Shown here piece after piece: positions 17,135 through 27,205 of a stretch of 64,000 nt of DNA. Origin of the DNA: Anaeromyxobacter soli. GTDB taxonomy: Bacteria > Myxococcota > Myxococcia > Myxococcales > Anaeromyxobacteraceae. The stretch covers positions 370,597 to 434,596 of the forward strand of contig NZ_JAKZLF010000001.1 of the NCBI RefSeq assembly GCF_022808855.1, given 5' to 3'. The translations under genes were made by a program, and so were the position numbers. How positions within the stretch are numbered: the stretch's first letter is position 1; every line of letters starts with the position of its first letter. The notes below the pieces were generated by a model. It was not told where the DNA came from and did not search any database. It was given only the letters and a program-made list of their open reading frames with translations.

Positions 17135-17168
17135 CGGCGGGCCCGCGAGCGCGATCGCGGGCCCGCCG
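17135..17168 (+). terminator. Strong stem-loop after the CBS-domain gene
   Basis: A perfect 14-bp GC-rich inverted repeat (17135-17148 with 17155-17168) and a six-base loop lie 21 bases after the stop codon. The following bases are TCGTTCC, a weak U-tract. The structure is likely to terminate or protect the CBS transcript. Confidence 0.65.
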
Positions 17169-17283
17169 TCGTTCCAGGGGAGCGCGTGATGCGCGACCGG
17201 CGTCCTGCGCCCGCGGAGTACCGATCGCCGGGGCCTCGCGCGCCTCCCGTGCTTCCCGGCGGCGGCGGCGCTACCATCGCGCG

Positions 17284-18099
17284 ATGGCGAGCGACGCGGG
17301 CGGGTTGCGGCTGTTCCACACGATTCGCGGAGCGGGCGAGCCCGTCGTGCTGGTCCACGGCTCCTGGGGCGACCACCACGGCTGGGACGCGGTGGCGCCC
17401 GCGCTGGCCGAGCGGCGCGCAGTCGTCGCCTACGACCGGCGCGGCCACGGCCGCTCCGCCGCCCGCGACCGCCCGGCCACGGTCCACGATCACGTGGCGG
17501 ACCTCGCCGCGCTCGTCGAGGCGCTCCACCTCGGTCCCGTGCACGTGCTCGCGAGCTCCTACGGCGCGTCGATCGCGCTCCGCACGGCCTCGCTCCACCC
17601 CGATCGATTCCGCTCGCTCGCCGTGCACGAGCCTCCCCTCGTGCGTCTGCTCGACGATCACGCCCCGTCCGCGCCGGCCCTGCGCGCGTTCCGCGAGGCG
17701 TACCCGCGCATCGAGGCGTTCCTCCGCGCGGGACGGCCCTCCGACGCGGCGCGCACGTTCATCGACGAGATCGCCCTCGGCCCGGGCACCTGGGACCGGC
17801 TCCCGCCGCCGGCGCGCGAGGCCTTCCTCCGGAACGCGCCCTCCTTCCTCGCCGAGATCGAGGATCCCGACGCGCTCGACCTCGACCTCTCCGCGCTCCG
17901 CGCCTTCCCCGGGCCGGTGCTGCTCACGCAGGGGGACCGCAGCCCGCCGCTGTTCGGCCCGATCCTGGACCGGCTCGCCCCGGCGCTGCCGCATGCGACG
18001 CGCCACACCTTCACCGGCGCCGGCCACGTGCCGCACGCGAGCCACCCGCGCGCCTTCGTCGAGCGCGTCGAGGCGTTCTTCGCAGGCGCGGCGGCGTAG
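17284..18099 (+). CDS. Alpha/beta-hydrolase fold protein
   Basis: The 271-residue product shows the alpha/beta-hydrolase landmarks: oxyanion segment VVLVHGSWGDHHGW, VVAYDRRGHGRSA, nucleophile elbow LASSYGAS (Ser in S-x-S-x-G form), an acidic residue in LLTQGDRSPPL and the final histidine in TGAGHVPHASHP. A cap region lies at about 135-195. There is no signal peptide, so it acts in the cytosol. The substrate is unknown; the family includes esterases, C-C hydrolases and haloperoxidases. The ATG at 17284 is chosen on homology; the upstream frame remains open but shows no conserved pattern. Confidence 0.85.
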   Translation: MASDAGGLRLFHTIRGAGEPVVLVHGSWGDHHGWDAVAPALAERRAVVAYDRRGHGRSAARDRPATVHDHVADLAALVEALHLGPVHVLASSYGASIALRTASLHPDRFRSLAVHEPPLVRLLDDHAPSAPALRAFREAYPRIEAFLRAGRPSDAARTFIDEIALGPGTWDRLPPPAREAFLRNAPSFLAEIEDPDALDLDLSALRAFPGPVLLTQGDRSPPLFGPILDRLAPALPHATRHTFTGAGHVPHASHPRAFVERVEAFFAGAAA

Positions 18100-18121
18100 C
18101 GGCGAAGGTCCCCCGACCGGA

Positions 18122-18703
18122 TCACCGCGCCACGGCGACTGCTGCGAGGCCGCCCGCGGTGGCGCACGCGATCCGAAGTGCAGGGGTGAAACCCCGACGG
18201 CGATCTGCCAGCCGCTGGCGAGGCGCAGGCGCAGCGACGGTCGAGACGACGAGCGTGCCGCGCGCCGCAGGGTGCACCTCGTCCGCTGCCCGGAGGGGCG
18301 CCGGCTGCGCGCGCCGCGAGGCGACCGCGCCGACGGCCTCCGCCGCGGCCGCGGGTCCGAGCGCGCGGTCCACGACCGCGTCGGCGCCGAGGGCGAGGAG
18401 CTGCTCGCAGAGCCCCCGCGCCGCGCCGGCGGCGAGGACCACGATGCCGAGGTCGCGCTCGCCTCCGGCGTGGCGGACGAGGTGGACGAACGACACGGCG
18501 TCGCGGCCGGGCAGCGCGGAGTCGACGACGAGCACGTCGAGGTCGAGGAGCTCGTCGAGGAGGAGGCCGAGGCCGCTCGTCGCATCCGCCGCGGCGCGCA
18601 CCTCGAAGCCGCGCGCCTCCAGGGCCGCGCCGAGGAGCCGGAGCACGTTCGCGTCGTCGTCGAGGAGGAGCGCCCTGGGCCGCCGGATCGTCGTCGCGTT
18701 CAT
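18122..18703 (-). CDS. Degenerate receiver-domain protein
   Basis: The 193-residue protein has a receiver-like domain at about 10-125, with the acidic pocket D15-D16 and acceptor D61 in VLVVDSALPGRDA. The switch Ser/Thr is replaced by alanine (VVLAAGAA) and the conserved lysine is missing (ADAVVDRAL). It may bind phosphate poorly or work without phosphorylation. The C-terminal 65 residues are basic and then hydrophobic (IACATAGGLAAVAVA), with no recognised output domain. Its gene converges with the hydrolase gene. Confidence 0.68.
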   Translation of the reverse strand: MNATTIRRPRALLLDDDANVLRLLGAALEARGFEVRAAADATSGLGLLLDELLDLDVLVVDSALPGRDAVSFVHLVRHAGGERDLGIVVLAAGAARGLCEQLLALGADAVVDRALGPAAAAEAVGAVASRRAQPAPLRAADEVHPAARGTLVVSTVAAPAPRQRLADRRRGFTPALRIACATAGGLAAVAVAR

Positions 18704-18830
18704 GCCCTGCCGACGCGCCGCCGCGCAGCGCTATTCAGCGCGTGAAAACGCGCCGAAATCGCCGTGACGGCGGGCGGTTCCGGAGCGTGAACGGCAGCCA
18801 CAGCGTGAAGAAACGGCGCGCGTGCGCCGC

Positions 18831-19589
18831 TCAGGGCACGACGTAGGCGAGCACGGCCGCGACGAACACGCCGGGGAGGAGGTTGCCCACCGGCAGCCGC
18901 TTGATGCCGGTGAGATCGAGGCCGATCGCGGCGATGAGCAGGCCGCCGGCCGAGGTGAGCGTCGCGAGGACCGGGACCGTGAGGTAGGCGGCCACGCCGC
19001 TCGCGGCGGCCGTGATGCCACCCTGGTAGAGCGCGAGCGGCAGCACCGAGAGTCCCACCCCCGGACCCAGCGTGGAGGCGAGCACGATGGAGGTGACACC
19101 GTCGAGCAGCGCCTTGACGAACAGCACGTCGGGCTGGCCGGCGGCGTCCTGGATCGAGCCGATCACGGCCATGGCTCCGACGCAGTACAGCAAGGACGCC
19201 GTCACGAACCCCTCGACGAGGTCATGGCCCTGCGGCGCGGCGTGGCCCGCCGTGGCGGGCGCCCGCCGCGCGAAGGACTGCATCCAGATGCCGAAGCGCT
19301 CCAGCCGCAGCTCGAGCTGGAGCAGCTCGCCCGCGATCCCTCCCACCACCAGCCCGCCGATGACGACGAGCGGGTTGGGGTGGAACGGCCCGGCGCCCGC
19401 GTGGGCCAGCTTCGTCGCGTCGACGCGCGGATCGAGGGCCATCTGCAGCCCGACCCCGAGCACCGACAGCCCGATGGCGGCCATGGCGGTCGAGCGGACG
19501 CGCTCCGGGATCAGCCGGCCGAAGAGCAGCCCGACCCCGGTCCCGGCGACGATGGCGCCGACGTTGACGACGGTTCCGATGCCCTGCAT
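18831..19589 (-). CDS. DUF554 family membrane protein
   Basis: The 252-residue product has about seven hydrophobic segments and the DUF554 pattern: GTVVNVGAIVAGTGVGLLFG at the start, IGLSVLGVGLQMAL, IGGLVVGGIAGELL followed by a charged LELRLERFG helix, VEGFVTASLLYCVGAMAVIG, DGVTSIVLASTLGPGV and IKRLPVGNLLPGVF. The family is widespread and is thought to be a transporter, but its substrate is unknown. The ATG at 19589 follows a GGAGAA site. It is divergent from the LIV operon that starts at 19826. Confidence 0.88.
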   Translation of the reverse strand: MQGIGTVVNVGAIVAGTGVGLLFGRLIPERVRSTAMAAIGLSVLGVGLQMALDPRVDATKLAHAGAGPFHPNPLVVIGGLVVGGIAGELLQLELRLERFGIWMQSFARRAPATAGHAAPQGHDLVEGFVTASLLYCVGAMAVIGSIQDAAGQPDVLFVKALLDGVTSIVLASTLGPGVGLSVLPLALYQGGITAAASGVAAYLTVPVLATLTSAGGLLIAAIGLDLTGIKRLPVGNLLPGVFVAAVLAYVVP

Positions 19590-19825
19590 TCGTTCTCCTG
19601 AGCCGCCGGGCCGCGACGTGCCGCCCGACGCAGTGCGCCGCAACCTACAAGAAACCCTCCTGGCGGGCGATGCGGAACCAACCCGCCCCGGGCTCGGGCG
19701 CGAGGGGATGACGACCCCCGGACCCCGCGACCGCCGGTCGGAACGGGCCCCCTCACGCGTTTCCGCTACCGGAGGGCGCCCGACTGGTGCTGAGATGTCG
19801 CCTCCCCGGGTTCAAAGGAGGACAC

Positions 19826-20947
19826 ATGACGAAGCCGATGAGACTCGCTGTCGCGATGTCCCTGCTCGCATTCGGATCCGCCCGCGCGGCGGACACGGTC
19901 AAGATCGGGCTGATGGCCCCGATGACCGGCTCCTGGGCCAGCGAGGGCCAGGAGATGAAGCGCAACGTCGAGCTGCTCGCCGCGGAGCAGAACGCGCGCG
20001 GGGGCCTGCTCGGCAAGCAGATCGAGGTGGTGCTGGAGGACGACGGCGGCGATCCGCGGACCGCGGCCCTCGCCGCGCAGCGGCTCACCACCCGCGGCGT
20101 CGTGGCCGTCATCGGCACGTACGGCTCGGCGGTGACCGAGGCGACCCAGAACATCCTCGACGAGGCCGGCGTCATCCAGGTGGCGAACGGCTCCACCGCC
20201 GTACGGCTCACCGAGAAGGGGCTCAAGCACTTCTTCCGGACCTGCCCGCGCGACGACGAGCAGGGGCGCGTCGGCGCCGCGACCCTCGAGAAGCTGAAGG
20301 CGAAGAAGGTCGCGCTGCTCCACGACAGCTCCGCCTACTCGAAGGGGCTCGCGGACGAGATCGCCGCGATCCTCAAGAAGCGCAACATCCCGATCGCCTT
20401 CTTCGACGCCCTCACGCCCAAGGAGCAGGACTACTCGGCCATCCTCACGCGCCTCAAGGCGGCCGGGCCGGACGTCGTGTTCTTCACGGGCTACTACCCC
20501 GAGGCCGGCCTGCTCCTGAAGCAGAAGAAGCAGATGGGCTGGAAGGTCCCGTTCATCGGCGGCGACGCGATCAACAACCCCGACCTCGTCAAGATCGCCG
20601 GCAAGGACGCCGCGGCCGGGTTCCAGTTCCTCTCGCCGCCCGTCCCGAAGGACCTCGACACGCCCGAGGCCAAGGCCTACGTGGCGAGCTACCAGAAGAA
20701 GTATGGCGAGGCCCCGAGCTCGATCTACGGCGTCCTCGCCGGCGACGGCTTCCGCGTCGTCGCGAAGGCCATCGAGGCGACGAAGTCGACGGACGCCGAC
20801 AAGCTGCGGGCGTACCTCGTCGGCCAGCTCAAGGACTTCCCGGGCTTCACCGGCAAGATCGCCTTCAACGACAAGGGTGACCGGGTCGGCGAGCTGTACC
20901 GCGTGTACGCGGTGGACGCGGCCGGCAACTTCGTCCTGCAGAAGTAG
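19826..20947 (+). CDS. Branched-chain-type ABC transporter substrate-binding protein
   Basis: The 373-residue periplasmic binding protein has a signal peptide (about 1-21, ending SARA) and the family start ADTVKIGLMAPMTGSWASEG. Typical features follow: NVELLAAEQNARGGLLGKQI, AVIGTYGSAVTEA and DVVFFTGYYPEAGLLLKQ. An AAAGGAGG ribosome-binding site eight bases upstream fixes the ATG at 19826. It is the first gene of a five-gene LIV operon (binding protein, livH, livM, livG, livF). The ligand is probably a branched-chain or other aliphatic amino acid, but sequence alone does not settle it. Confidence 0.92.
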   Translation: MTKPMRLAVAMSLLAFGSARAADTVKIGLMAPMTGSWASEGQEMKRNVELLAAEQNARGGLLGKQIEVVLEDDGGDPRTAALAAQRLTTRGVVAVIGTYGSAVTEATQNILDEAGVIQVANGSTAVRLTEKGLKHFFRTCPRDDEQGRVGAATLEKLKAKKVALLHDSSAYSKGLADEIAAILKKRNIPIAFFDALTPKEQDYSAILTRLKAAGPDVVFFTGYYPEAGLLLKQKKQMGWKVPFIGGDAINNPDLVKIAGKDAAAGFQFLSPPVPKDLDTPEAKAYVASYQKKYGEAPSSIYGVLAGDGFRVVAKAIEATKSTDADKLRAYLVGQLKDFPGFTGKIAFNDKGDRVGELYRVYAVDAAGNFVLQK

Positions 20948-20959
20948 TCCTGCAACCCG

Positions 20960-20990
20960 GAGCGGGGCCCCGCCGCAAGGGGCCCCGCTC
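20960..20990 (+). terminator. Perfect stem-loop between binding-protein gene and livH
   Basis: A perfect 12-bp inverted repeat (20960-20971 with 20979-20990, loop GCCGCAA) begins 13 bases after the stop codon and ends 23 bases before livH. No U-tract follows. It probably limits read-through into, or stabilises the message ahead of, the permease genes. Confidence 0.65.
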
Positions 20991-21013
20991 GACCTCCGGA
21001 GCCGACAGACTTC

Positions 21014-21916
21014 ATGGAGCAATTCTTCCAGCAGGTGACGAACGGGCTCGCGGTCGGGAGCATCTACGCCCTGATCGCGCTCGGGTACACGATGGTGTAC
21101 GGCGTGCTCCGGCTCATCAACTTCGCGCACGGCGACCTCTTCACCTACGGCGCGTACCTCGGGATGACGCTCCTCACGTCGTTCCTCCTCCACGATCACC
21201 TCGGCCTCGCGCTCGCGCTCGTCGTGCTGGCGGTGATGGTGATGGGGCTCGTCGCCGTCATCGGGGTGATCCTGGAGCGGGCCGCTTACCGGCCGCTGCG
21301 GGAGTCGCCGCGCCTGTCGGCGGTGGTCTCGGCGCTGGGCGCCTCGATCTTCCTCCAGAACGCCCTCATGCTCGTCTACGGCGCCCGGTACCAGGTCTAC
21401 CCGGACGTCCTCCCGCAGACGACGGTCTCGTTCCTCGGCCAGCAGATGCCGGTGATGCGCCTCGCGGTCGTGCTGGTGTCCGTCACCATCATGGCGGCCC
21501 TCTACCTGTTCGTGCAGAAGACCAAGGTCGGCACCGCCATCCGGGCCGCCGCCATCGACCAGGGCGCGGCGCGGCTCATGGGCATCGACGTGAACAAGGT
21601 GGTCACGATCGTCTTCGTGATCGGCCCCGCCCTCGGCGGCGGGGCGGGCCTCCTCGTCGGGCTCTACTACGGCCAGATCAGCTTCACGATGGGCTGGATC
21701 TACGGGATGAAGGCGTTCACCGCCGCCATCCTGGGCGGGATCGGCAACATCCCCGGCGCGATGGTGGGCGGGCTCCTGCTCGGCGTCGTCGAGGCGCTCG
21801 GCGCGGCCTACCTCTCCATCGCCTGGAAGGACGCGTTCGCCTTCCTCGTGCTCATCCTCATCCTCATCGTGCGTCCGTCCGGCCTGCTCGGCGAGCGCGT
21901 GGCGGAGAAGGTCTGA
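21014..21916 (+). CDS. livH: Branched-chain amino acid ABC transporter permease LivH
   Basis: The 300-residue inner-membrane permease has classic LivH motifs: GLAVGSIYALIALGYTMVYG, LRLINFAHGDLFTYGAY, ERAAYRPLRESPRLSAVVSA and a C-terminal AAILGGIGNIPGAMVGGLLL. About eight membrane segments are visible. The stop codon overlaps the livM ATG by one base, so the two are translationally coupled. Confidence 0.95.
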   Translation: MEQFFQQVTNGLAVGSIYALIALGYTMVYGVLRLINFAHGDLFTYGAYLGMTLLTSFLLHDHLGLALALVVLAVMVMGLVAVIGVILERAAYRPLRESPRLSAVVSALGASIFLQNALMLVYGARYQVYPDVLPQTTVSFLGQQMPVMRLAVVLVSVTIMAALYLFVQKTKVGTAIRAAAIDQGAARLMGIDVNKVVTIVFVIGPALGGGAGLLVGLYYGQISFTMGWIYGMKAFTAAILGGIGNIPGAMVGGLLLGVVEALGAAYLSIAWKDAFAFLVLILILIVRPSGLLGERVAEKV

Positions 21917-22883
21917 TGGCGGCCCGGACCACCACCCGCCTCGCGGTCGGGTACGCCCTCGCGGCCGCGTTCATCGTGGCGGCGCCCCGCTTCCTCGACG
22001 CGTACTGGCTCGACGTGCTGAACAGCGTCGGGCTCTACGTCCTCCTGGCGCTGAGCCTGAACCTCATCCTCGGCGACGCGGGGCTCTTCAACATGGGGCA
22101 CGCGGCGTTCTACGCGGTGGGCGCCTACACCGCCGCGATCCTCAACACGAGGTACCAGATCCCGATCCTCTGGACGCTCCCGGCGAGCGCCGTGGTGGCG
22201 GCGGTCTTCGCGGCGCTGGTGGCCCGTCCCGTCGTCCACCTGCGCGGCGACTACCTGCTCGTGGTGACCATCGGGCTCGGCGAGATCGTGCGGATCGCGC
22301 TCGTGAACGACGTGTTCGGGCTCACTGGCGGGGCGAACGGGATCTTCGGCATCTCCCGCCCGATGGTGTTCGGCTACAAGATCCGCCGCCCGCACGAGTT
22401 CCTCTACCTGATCTGGGCCTTCGTGGCGGTCACCGTGCTCCTGTTCCACCGCCTCGAGCAGTCGCGCTTCGGCCGCGCCCTCAACTACCTCCGCGAGGAC
22501 CCCGTCGCCGCCGAGGGCAGCGGCGTGAACACCGCCCGCTACCGCCTGCTCGCCTTCGCGCTCGGCGCCGCCTGGGCCGGCATGACCGGCACCCTCTACG
22601 CCGCGAAGATGACCATCATCTCCCCCGAGTCGTTCGGGTTCTGGGAGTCGGTGGTCCTCTTCCTCATGGTGATCCTCGGCGGCTCGGGCTCCATCCCCGG
22701 CGTCATCGTGGGCGCGGTGCTCGTGGTGGTGCTCCCCGAGGTGTTCCGCGGCTTCGCGAGCGCGCGCATGCTCGTCTTCGGCCTCGTGATGATGGTGATG
22801 ATGGTCGTCCGGCCCCAGGGGCTCCTCCCGTTCCGGCTCCTCCGCTTCAAGGAGTCCGACGTGCGCCGGGCAGGAGCGTCGTC

Positions 22884-22887
<4 letters not shown>
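21916..22887 (+). CDS. livM: Branched-chain amino acid ABC transporter permease LivM
   Basis: The 323-residue permease is the second channel subunit. It has LALSLNLILGDAGLFNMGHA and AFYAVGAYTAAI, the LRGDYLLVVTIGLGEIVRIA loop that contacts the ATPase, REDPVAAEGSGVNTARYRLL, and VILGGSGSIPGVIVGA near the C-terminus. It overlaps livH by one base and livG by four, a tightly packed operon. Confidence 0.95.
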
Positions 22888-23650
<763 letters not shown>

Positions 23651-23651
<1 letters not shown>

Positions 23652-24382
23652 TGGACGCGCCGCTCCTCGAGACGCGCGGCCTGCGGGTCAAGTACGGCAA
23701 CGTCGAGGCCCTGCACGGCATCGACCTCGCCGTCCGGCAGGGCGAGATCGTCAGCATCCTCGGCGCGAACGGCGCCGGGAAGTCCACCACCCTCCGCGCC
23801 ATCAGCGGCCTCCTGCGCCCCTCGGGCGGCGAGATCCGCTACGACGGCAAGCCGGCGGCCGGCATCCCGGCGCACGAGCGGGTGCGGCTCGGGATCGCCC
23901 AGGCGCCGGAGGGCAGGCGCATCTTCGGCACGCTGACCGTGCGGGAGAACCTCGTCCTCGGGGCGTTCACCCGCTCCGACAAGGACGAGATCGCCGCCAC
24001 CGCCGCCTGGATCTACAAGCTCTTCCCGGTCCTCGAGACGCGCCGGCTGCAGCTCGCCGGCACCCTCTCCGGCGGCGAGCAGCAGATGCTCGCCATCGGG
24101 CGGGCCCTGATGGCGAAGCCGCGCGTGCTCCTCCTCGACGAGCCGTCCCTCGGCCTCGCCCCGCTGCTCGTGAAGGCCATCTTCCGCACGCTGCGCGAGA
24201 TCAACGAGCAGACGGGCGTGACGGTGGTGCTGGTGGAGCAGAACGCCCGCGCGGCGCTCAAGCTCGCCCACCGCGGCTACGTGATGGAGGTCGGCCGGAT
24301 CGTGCTCGAGGGCCCGGCCGCGACCCTCGCGTCCGATCCGAAGGTGCAGGCGGCCTACCTCGGCGGGAAGACCGGCGCGTAG
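23651..24382 (+). CDS. livF: Branched-chain amino acid ABC transporter ATP-binding protein LivF
   Basis: The 243-residue ATPase has Walker A GANGAGKST, the QAPEGRRIFGTLTV region, signature LSGGEQQMLAIGRALM, Walker B VLLLDEPSLGLAP and VLVEQNARAALKLA. It starts at a GTG whose first base is the last base of the livG TAG stop. It closes the operon; only 78 bases separate it from the convergent gene at 24461, and I see no strong terminator there. Confidence 0.95.
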
Positions 24383-24460
24383 AGCTCCTGGAGCCGCAGG
24401 CGTGGACCTTGCGCGCGGTGGAGCAGGCAGCGGCCCCCGCGTCGAAGGATCGCCTCCCAA

Positions 24461-25150
24461 TCAATAGCGGAGCGCCACGCCGAGGGCCGCGCCGGGGGCT
24501 CCGCGTCCCGGCGCGATCGGGAGCAGGGCCGGCATCGCCGTGACGGGCGGCGGCAGTGCCCGCAGCGCGCGCTCTGCCTCGCGGTGGCGCCGGCCGGAGA
24601 AGGTGAACGGGAGGATCACTCCCCCCACCCGGGAGCCGAGGATGAGCGCCGCGCCCGTCCCCAAGAGCACGGACCCGCTGCGGCTGGGCTGCGAGGTCCC
24701 GAACGCCGAGAGGACGCCCGCGAAGAAGAGCGTCGAGCCTGCAAAGTCCGCCGCCGCGAGCCACGCGCCGCGCGGGTCACGCGACGCGAGAGAGCCGAGC
24801 CCGTATCCCGGGTAGAGGTTGAGGAGCGGGGCCCACCAGCGGATCCCCTCCTCGAGCCCGTCGAGCAGCCGGGCCCGCTCCGCGTGCGTGAGCCGCACGA
24901 AGCGTGCGTCGCTCGCGATGACGCTGCCCGCGTCGTACGGACTCTCGGCGCGGAGGGCGGCGACGAGCGCCGGGACGGCGTCCGCGCCGTCTCGCTCGAG
25001 CGTCAGCGCGGCAGTGCTCTCGGCGTCCCCCTGCGTCGCCTCGGGCTCATCGTCCCAGGCGCCCGTCGGTGGCTCGGGATCGTGACGCGGTTCTGCCGGC
25101 GTCGAGGCGGAGACCAGGAGCGCGGCGATGCAGGGCAGGACGGCGTGCAT
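24461..25150 (-). CDS. Putative exported membrane protein, unknown function
   Basis: The 229-residue product starts with a signal peptide (MHAVLPCIAALLVSASTPAE). An acidic stretch and a helical region follow to about residue 105. Next comes a segment reading WWAPLLNLYPGYGLGSLASR, then AAADFAGSTLFFAGVLSAFG and a second glycine-rich hydrophobic stretch (SVLLGTGAALILGSRVGGVI). The Leu-Pro-Gly-x-Gly-x-Gly-Ser pattern followed by a hydrophobic pair recalls P13-type small porins, but the match is loose. The end (ALGVALRY) is compatible with an outer-membrane C-terminus. It converges with livF and is not in an operon. Confidence 0.6.
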   Translation of the reverse strand: MHAVLPCIAALLVSASTPAEPRHDPEPPTGAWDDEPEATQGDAESTAALTLERDGADAVPALVAALRAESPYDAGSVIASDARFVRLTHAERARLLDGLEEGIRWWAPLLNLYPGYGLGSLASRDPRGAWLAAADFAGSTLFFAGVLSAFGTSQPSRSGSVLLGTGAALILGSRVGGVILPFTFSGRRHREAERALRALPPPVTAMPALLPIAPGRGAPGAALGVALRY

Positions 25151-25281
25151 GCGACCGATCGTACCGCACGCGATGCAGGTTCGATCCGCCTTCGAGCACG
25201 CCCCGAGCTCGGCGGCAACGCTCGGGAGGATTCTCCCTGGCCGGCGAGCGTCTCTTCACGGGGCCCGACGGTCGCGTCCCG

Positions 25282-26181
25282 TCACCCCGCCTGACGCCGA
25301 GCCAGCGCGAGCGCCTCGAACGAGTAGATCGCGAGCGAGAGCCAGATGCAGCCGAAGGTCAGGGCGTGCGCCGCGGAGAACGGCTCCCGGAAGACGAGCA
25401 CGGCGATGGCGAACTGGACGGTCGGGTTCACGTACTGGAGGAGCCCGATCGTGGAGAGCCGGAGCCGCTGGACGCCGAGGGCGAACAGCATGAGCGGGAT
25501 CGCGGTCACCACCCCGCTCGCGGCGAGGAAGATCGTCACGCGTGCGCTCGCGCCGAGGTGGCCCGCGTGCGCGGCCCCCAGCGCCGCGAGGTAGATCGCC
25601 GCGACGGGCGTGAGGAGCGCCACCTCCCCGAGGAGCCCGGCGGTCGCGTCCACCCGCACCCGCTTGCGGATGAGCCCGTACAGCCCGAAGGTCAGCGCGA
25701 GGGCCAGCGCGACCCACGGGAACGTCCCGGCGCGGACGACGAGCGCGACCACGCCCAGGGCCGCGAGGATCACCGCGATCCGCTGCGCGCGCGTGAGCGG
25801 CTCCCGCAGAAACACCACGCCGAGGACCACCGAGACGAGCGGGTTCACGAAGTAGCCGAGGCTCGCCTCCAGGACGCGCCCCGCGTTCACGGCCCAGACG
25901 TAGACGAGCCAGTTGGCCGAGATGAAGAGCGCGCTCGCGGCGAGGCTCGGAAGCGTCCCCGGCGCGCGGAGCTGCCGGAGGACGTCCGCCCAGCGCCGCT
26001 TCAGCGTCACGAGCGCCGCCACGAACAGCGTCGAGCAGACGATGCGGTAGGCTAGGATCTCGGGGGCGGGCACGCCGGCGAGGGCGTGGAAGTAGAGCGG
26101 GAACAGCCCCCACATGAGATACGCGGCCGCGGCGTAGCCGACCCCAGCCGCGCCGCGGGACCCTTCCGCGGGGACCGTCAC
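25282..26181 (-). CDS. rarD: RarD-type EamA (DMT) transporter
   Basis: The 299-residue protein has ten hydrophobic segments and RarD landmarks: GYAAAAYLMWGLFPLYFHAL, PAPEILAYRIVCSTLF, SANWLVYVWAVNAGRVLEAS followed by LGYFVNPLVSVVLGVVFL, and LRLSTIGLLQYVNPTVQFAI. It is an inner-membrane metabolite exporter of unknown substrate. The GTG start at 26181 overlaps the stop of the upstream EamA gene by four bases, so they are coupled. It is the last gene of the five-gene exporter run that begins with azlC. Confidence 0.9.
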   Translation of the reverse strand: MTVPAEGSRGAAGVGYAAAAYLMWGLFPLYFHALAGVPAPEILAYRIVCSTLFVAALVTLKRRWADVLRQLRAPGTLPSLAASALFISANWLVYVWAVNAGRVLEASLGYFVNPLVSVVLGVVFLREPLTRAQRIAVILAALGVVALVVRAGTFPWVALALALTFGLYGLIRKRVRVDATAGLLGEVALLTPVAAIYLAALGAAHAGHLGASARVTIFLAASGVVTAIPLMLFALGVQRLRLSTIGLLQYVNPTVQFAIAVLVFREPFSAAHALTFGCIWLSLAIYSFEALALARRQAG

Positions 26182-27095
26182 CGGGACGCCGCCTCGACGC
26201 GCGAGAGGAGCAGCACGGCGCCGAGGATGAGCGCCCCGCCCGCGGCGCGCACGAGGGTCACCTGCTCGCCGAGCAGGACGGCGGCGAGGACGAGCGTGGT
26301 CACGGGCTCGAGGGTCGAGTAGACGGAGGCCCGCACCGGACCGAGCCGCTCGAGCCCGGCCAGGAAGAACGCGACGGCGAGCACGGTGCAGATCACCGCG
26401 ATGGCGAGGACCGCGGCCCAGCCCACCGGCGTCCGCGGCAGCTGCGGGCCGCGCAGCAGGACCACGCCCGCGAAGACCACCGCCGCGGCCGAGCTGACCA
26501 CCGTGGTCGAGGCGGTCGGCGTGATGCCGGCCGGGAGCCGGCCGCCGGTGAGGATGTAGACCGAGTAGATGAGCGCCGCGAGCACGCCGAAGAAGATCCC
26601 GAGCGGCGACCCGTCCACCGCCCGCCCGATGGTGAGCAGGCTCCCGAGGAGCGCCATGACGATGGCGACGAGCTGCGCGCCGGAGAGCGGGTGGCGGAGG
26701 ACGACGCGCGCCAGGATCGCGACGAGGGCCGGGTAGAGGTACAGGAGCAGCGCCGCGAGCCCGGCCGACGCGAGGCTCACCGCGGTGAAGTACGAGAACG
26801 CCTGCCCGGCGTACCCGATCGCCCCCATGCCGACGAGCATGGCGAGCCCCTTGCCCCGCGGGACCCGGGCGCCGCGGAGCGCGAGCACGATCCACATGAG
26901 GGCGGCGGCGATCGTGAAGCGGAGCAGGAGGAGCGTCGAGGTGTCCACGCCCGACGCGTAGGCGAGGCGCGCGAAGATGGGCAGCGTGCCGAAGCTCACC
27001 GCGGACGCCGCCACGTAGGCGACCCCCAGCGCCGTGCCGCGCCCGCGCGGAGGCCGCGCGGGGGCCCCCGGCGGCACTGCCGCCGCGGGGTCCAT
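26178..27095 (-). CDS. EamA-family (DMT) transporter
   Basis: The 305-residue product has two EamA repeats with ten membrane segments: GVAYVAASAVSFGTLPIFAR, IGYAGQAFSYFTAVSLASAG and, in repeat two, LERLGPVRASVYSTLEPVTT. The ATG at 27095 is preferred because the transporter homology begins just after it. A GTG at 27209 overlapping the LysE stop by four bases is in frame, but would add 38 residues unlike this family. It is probably an exporter of amino acids or related metabolites. Confidence 0.85.
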   Translation of the reverse strand: MDPAAAVPPGAPARPPRGRGTALGVAYVAASAVSFGTLPIFARLAYASGVDTSTLLLLRFTIAAALMWIVLALRGARVPRGKGLAMLVGMGAIGYAGQAFSYFTAVSLASAGLAALLLYLYPALVAILARVVLRHPLSGAQLVAIVMALLGSLLTIGRAVDGSPLGIFFGVLAALIYSVYILTGGRLPAGITPTASTTVVSSAAAVVFAGVVLLRGPQLPRTPVGWAAVLAIAVICTVLAVAFFLAGLERLGPVRASVYSTLEPVTTLVLAAVLLGEQVTLVRAAGGALILGAVLLLSRVEAASR

Positions 27096-27205
27096 CACCG
27101 TTCGCTCGGGCTCGGTCGCGGGCACGGCGCGAGGACATATCAGCCCGCGCGGAGCGGGGCAAAGGGCGCGGATCGCGACGGGCTCGGCCCAGGCGAGCAA
27201 CGCCG

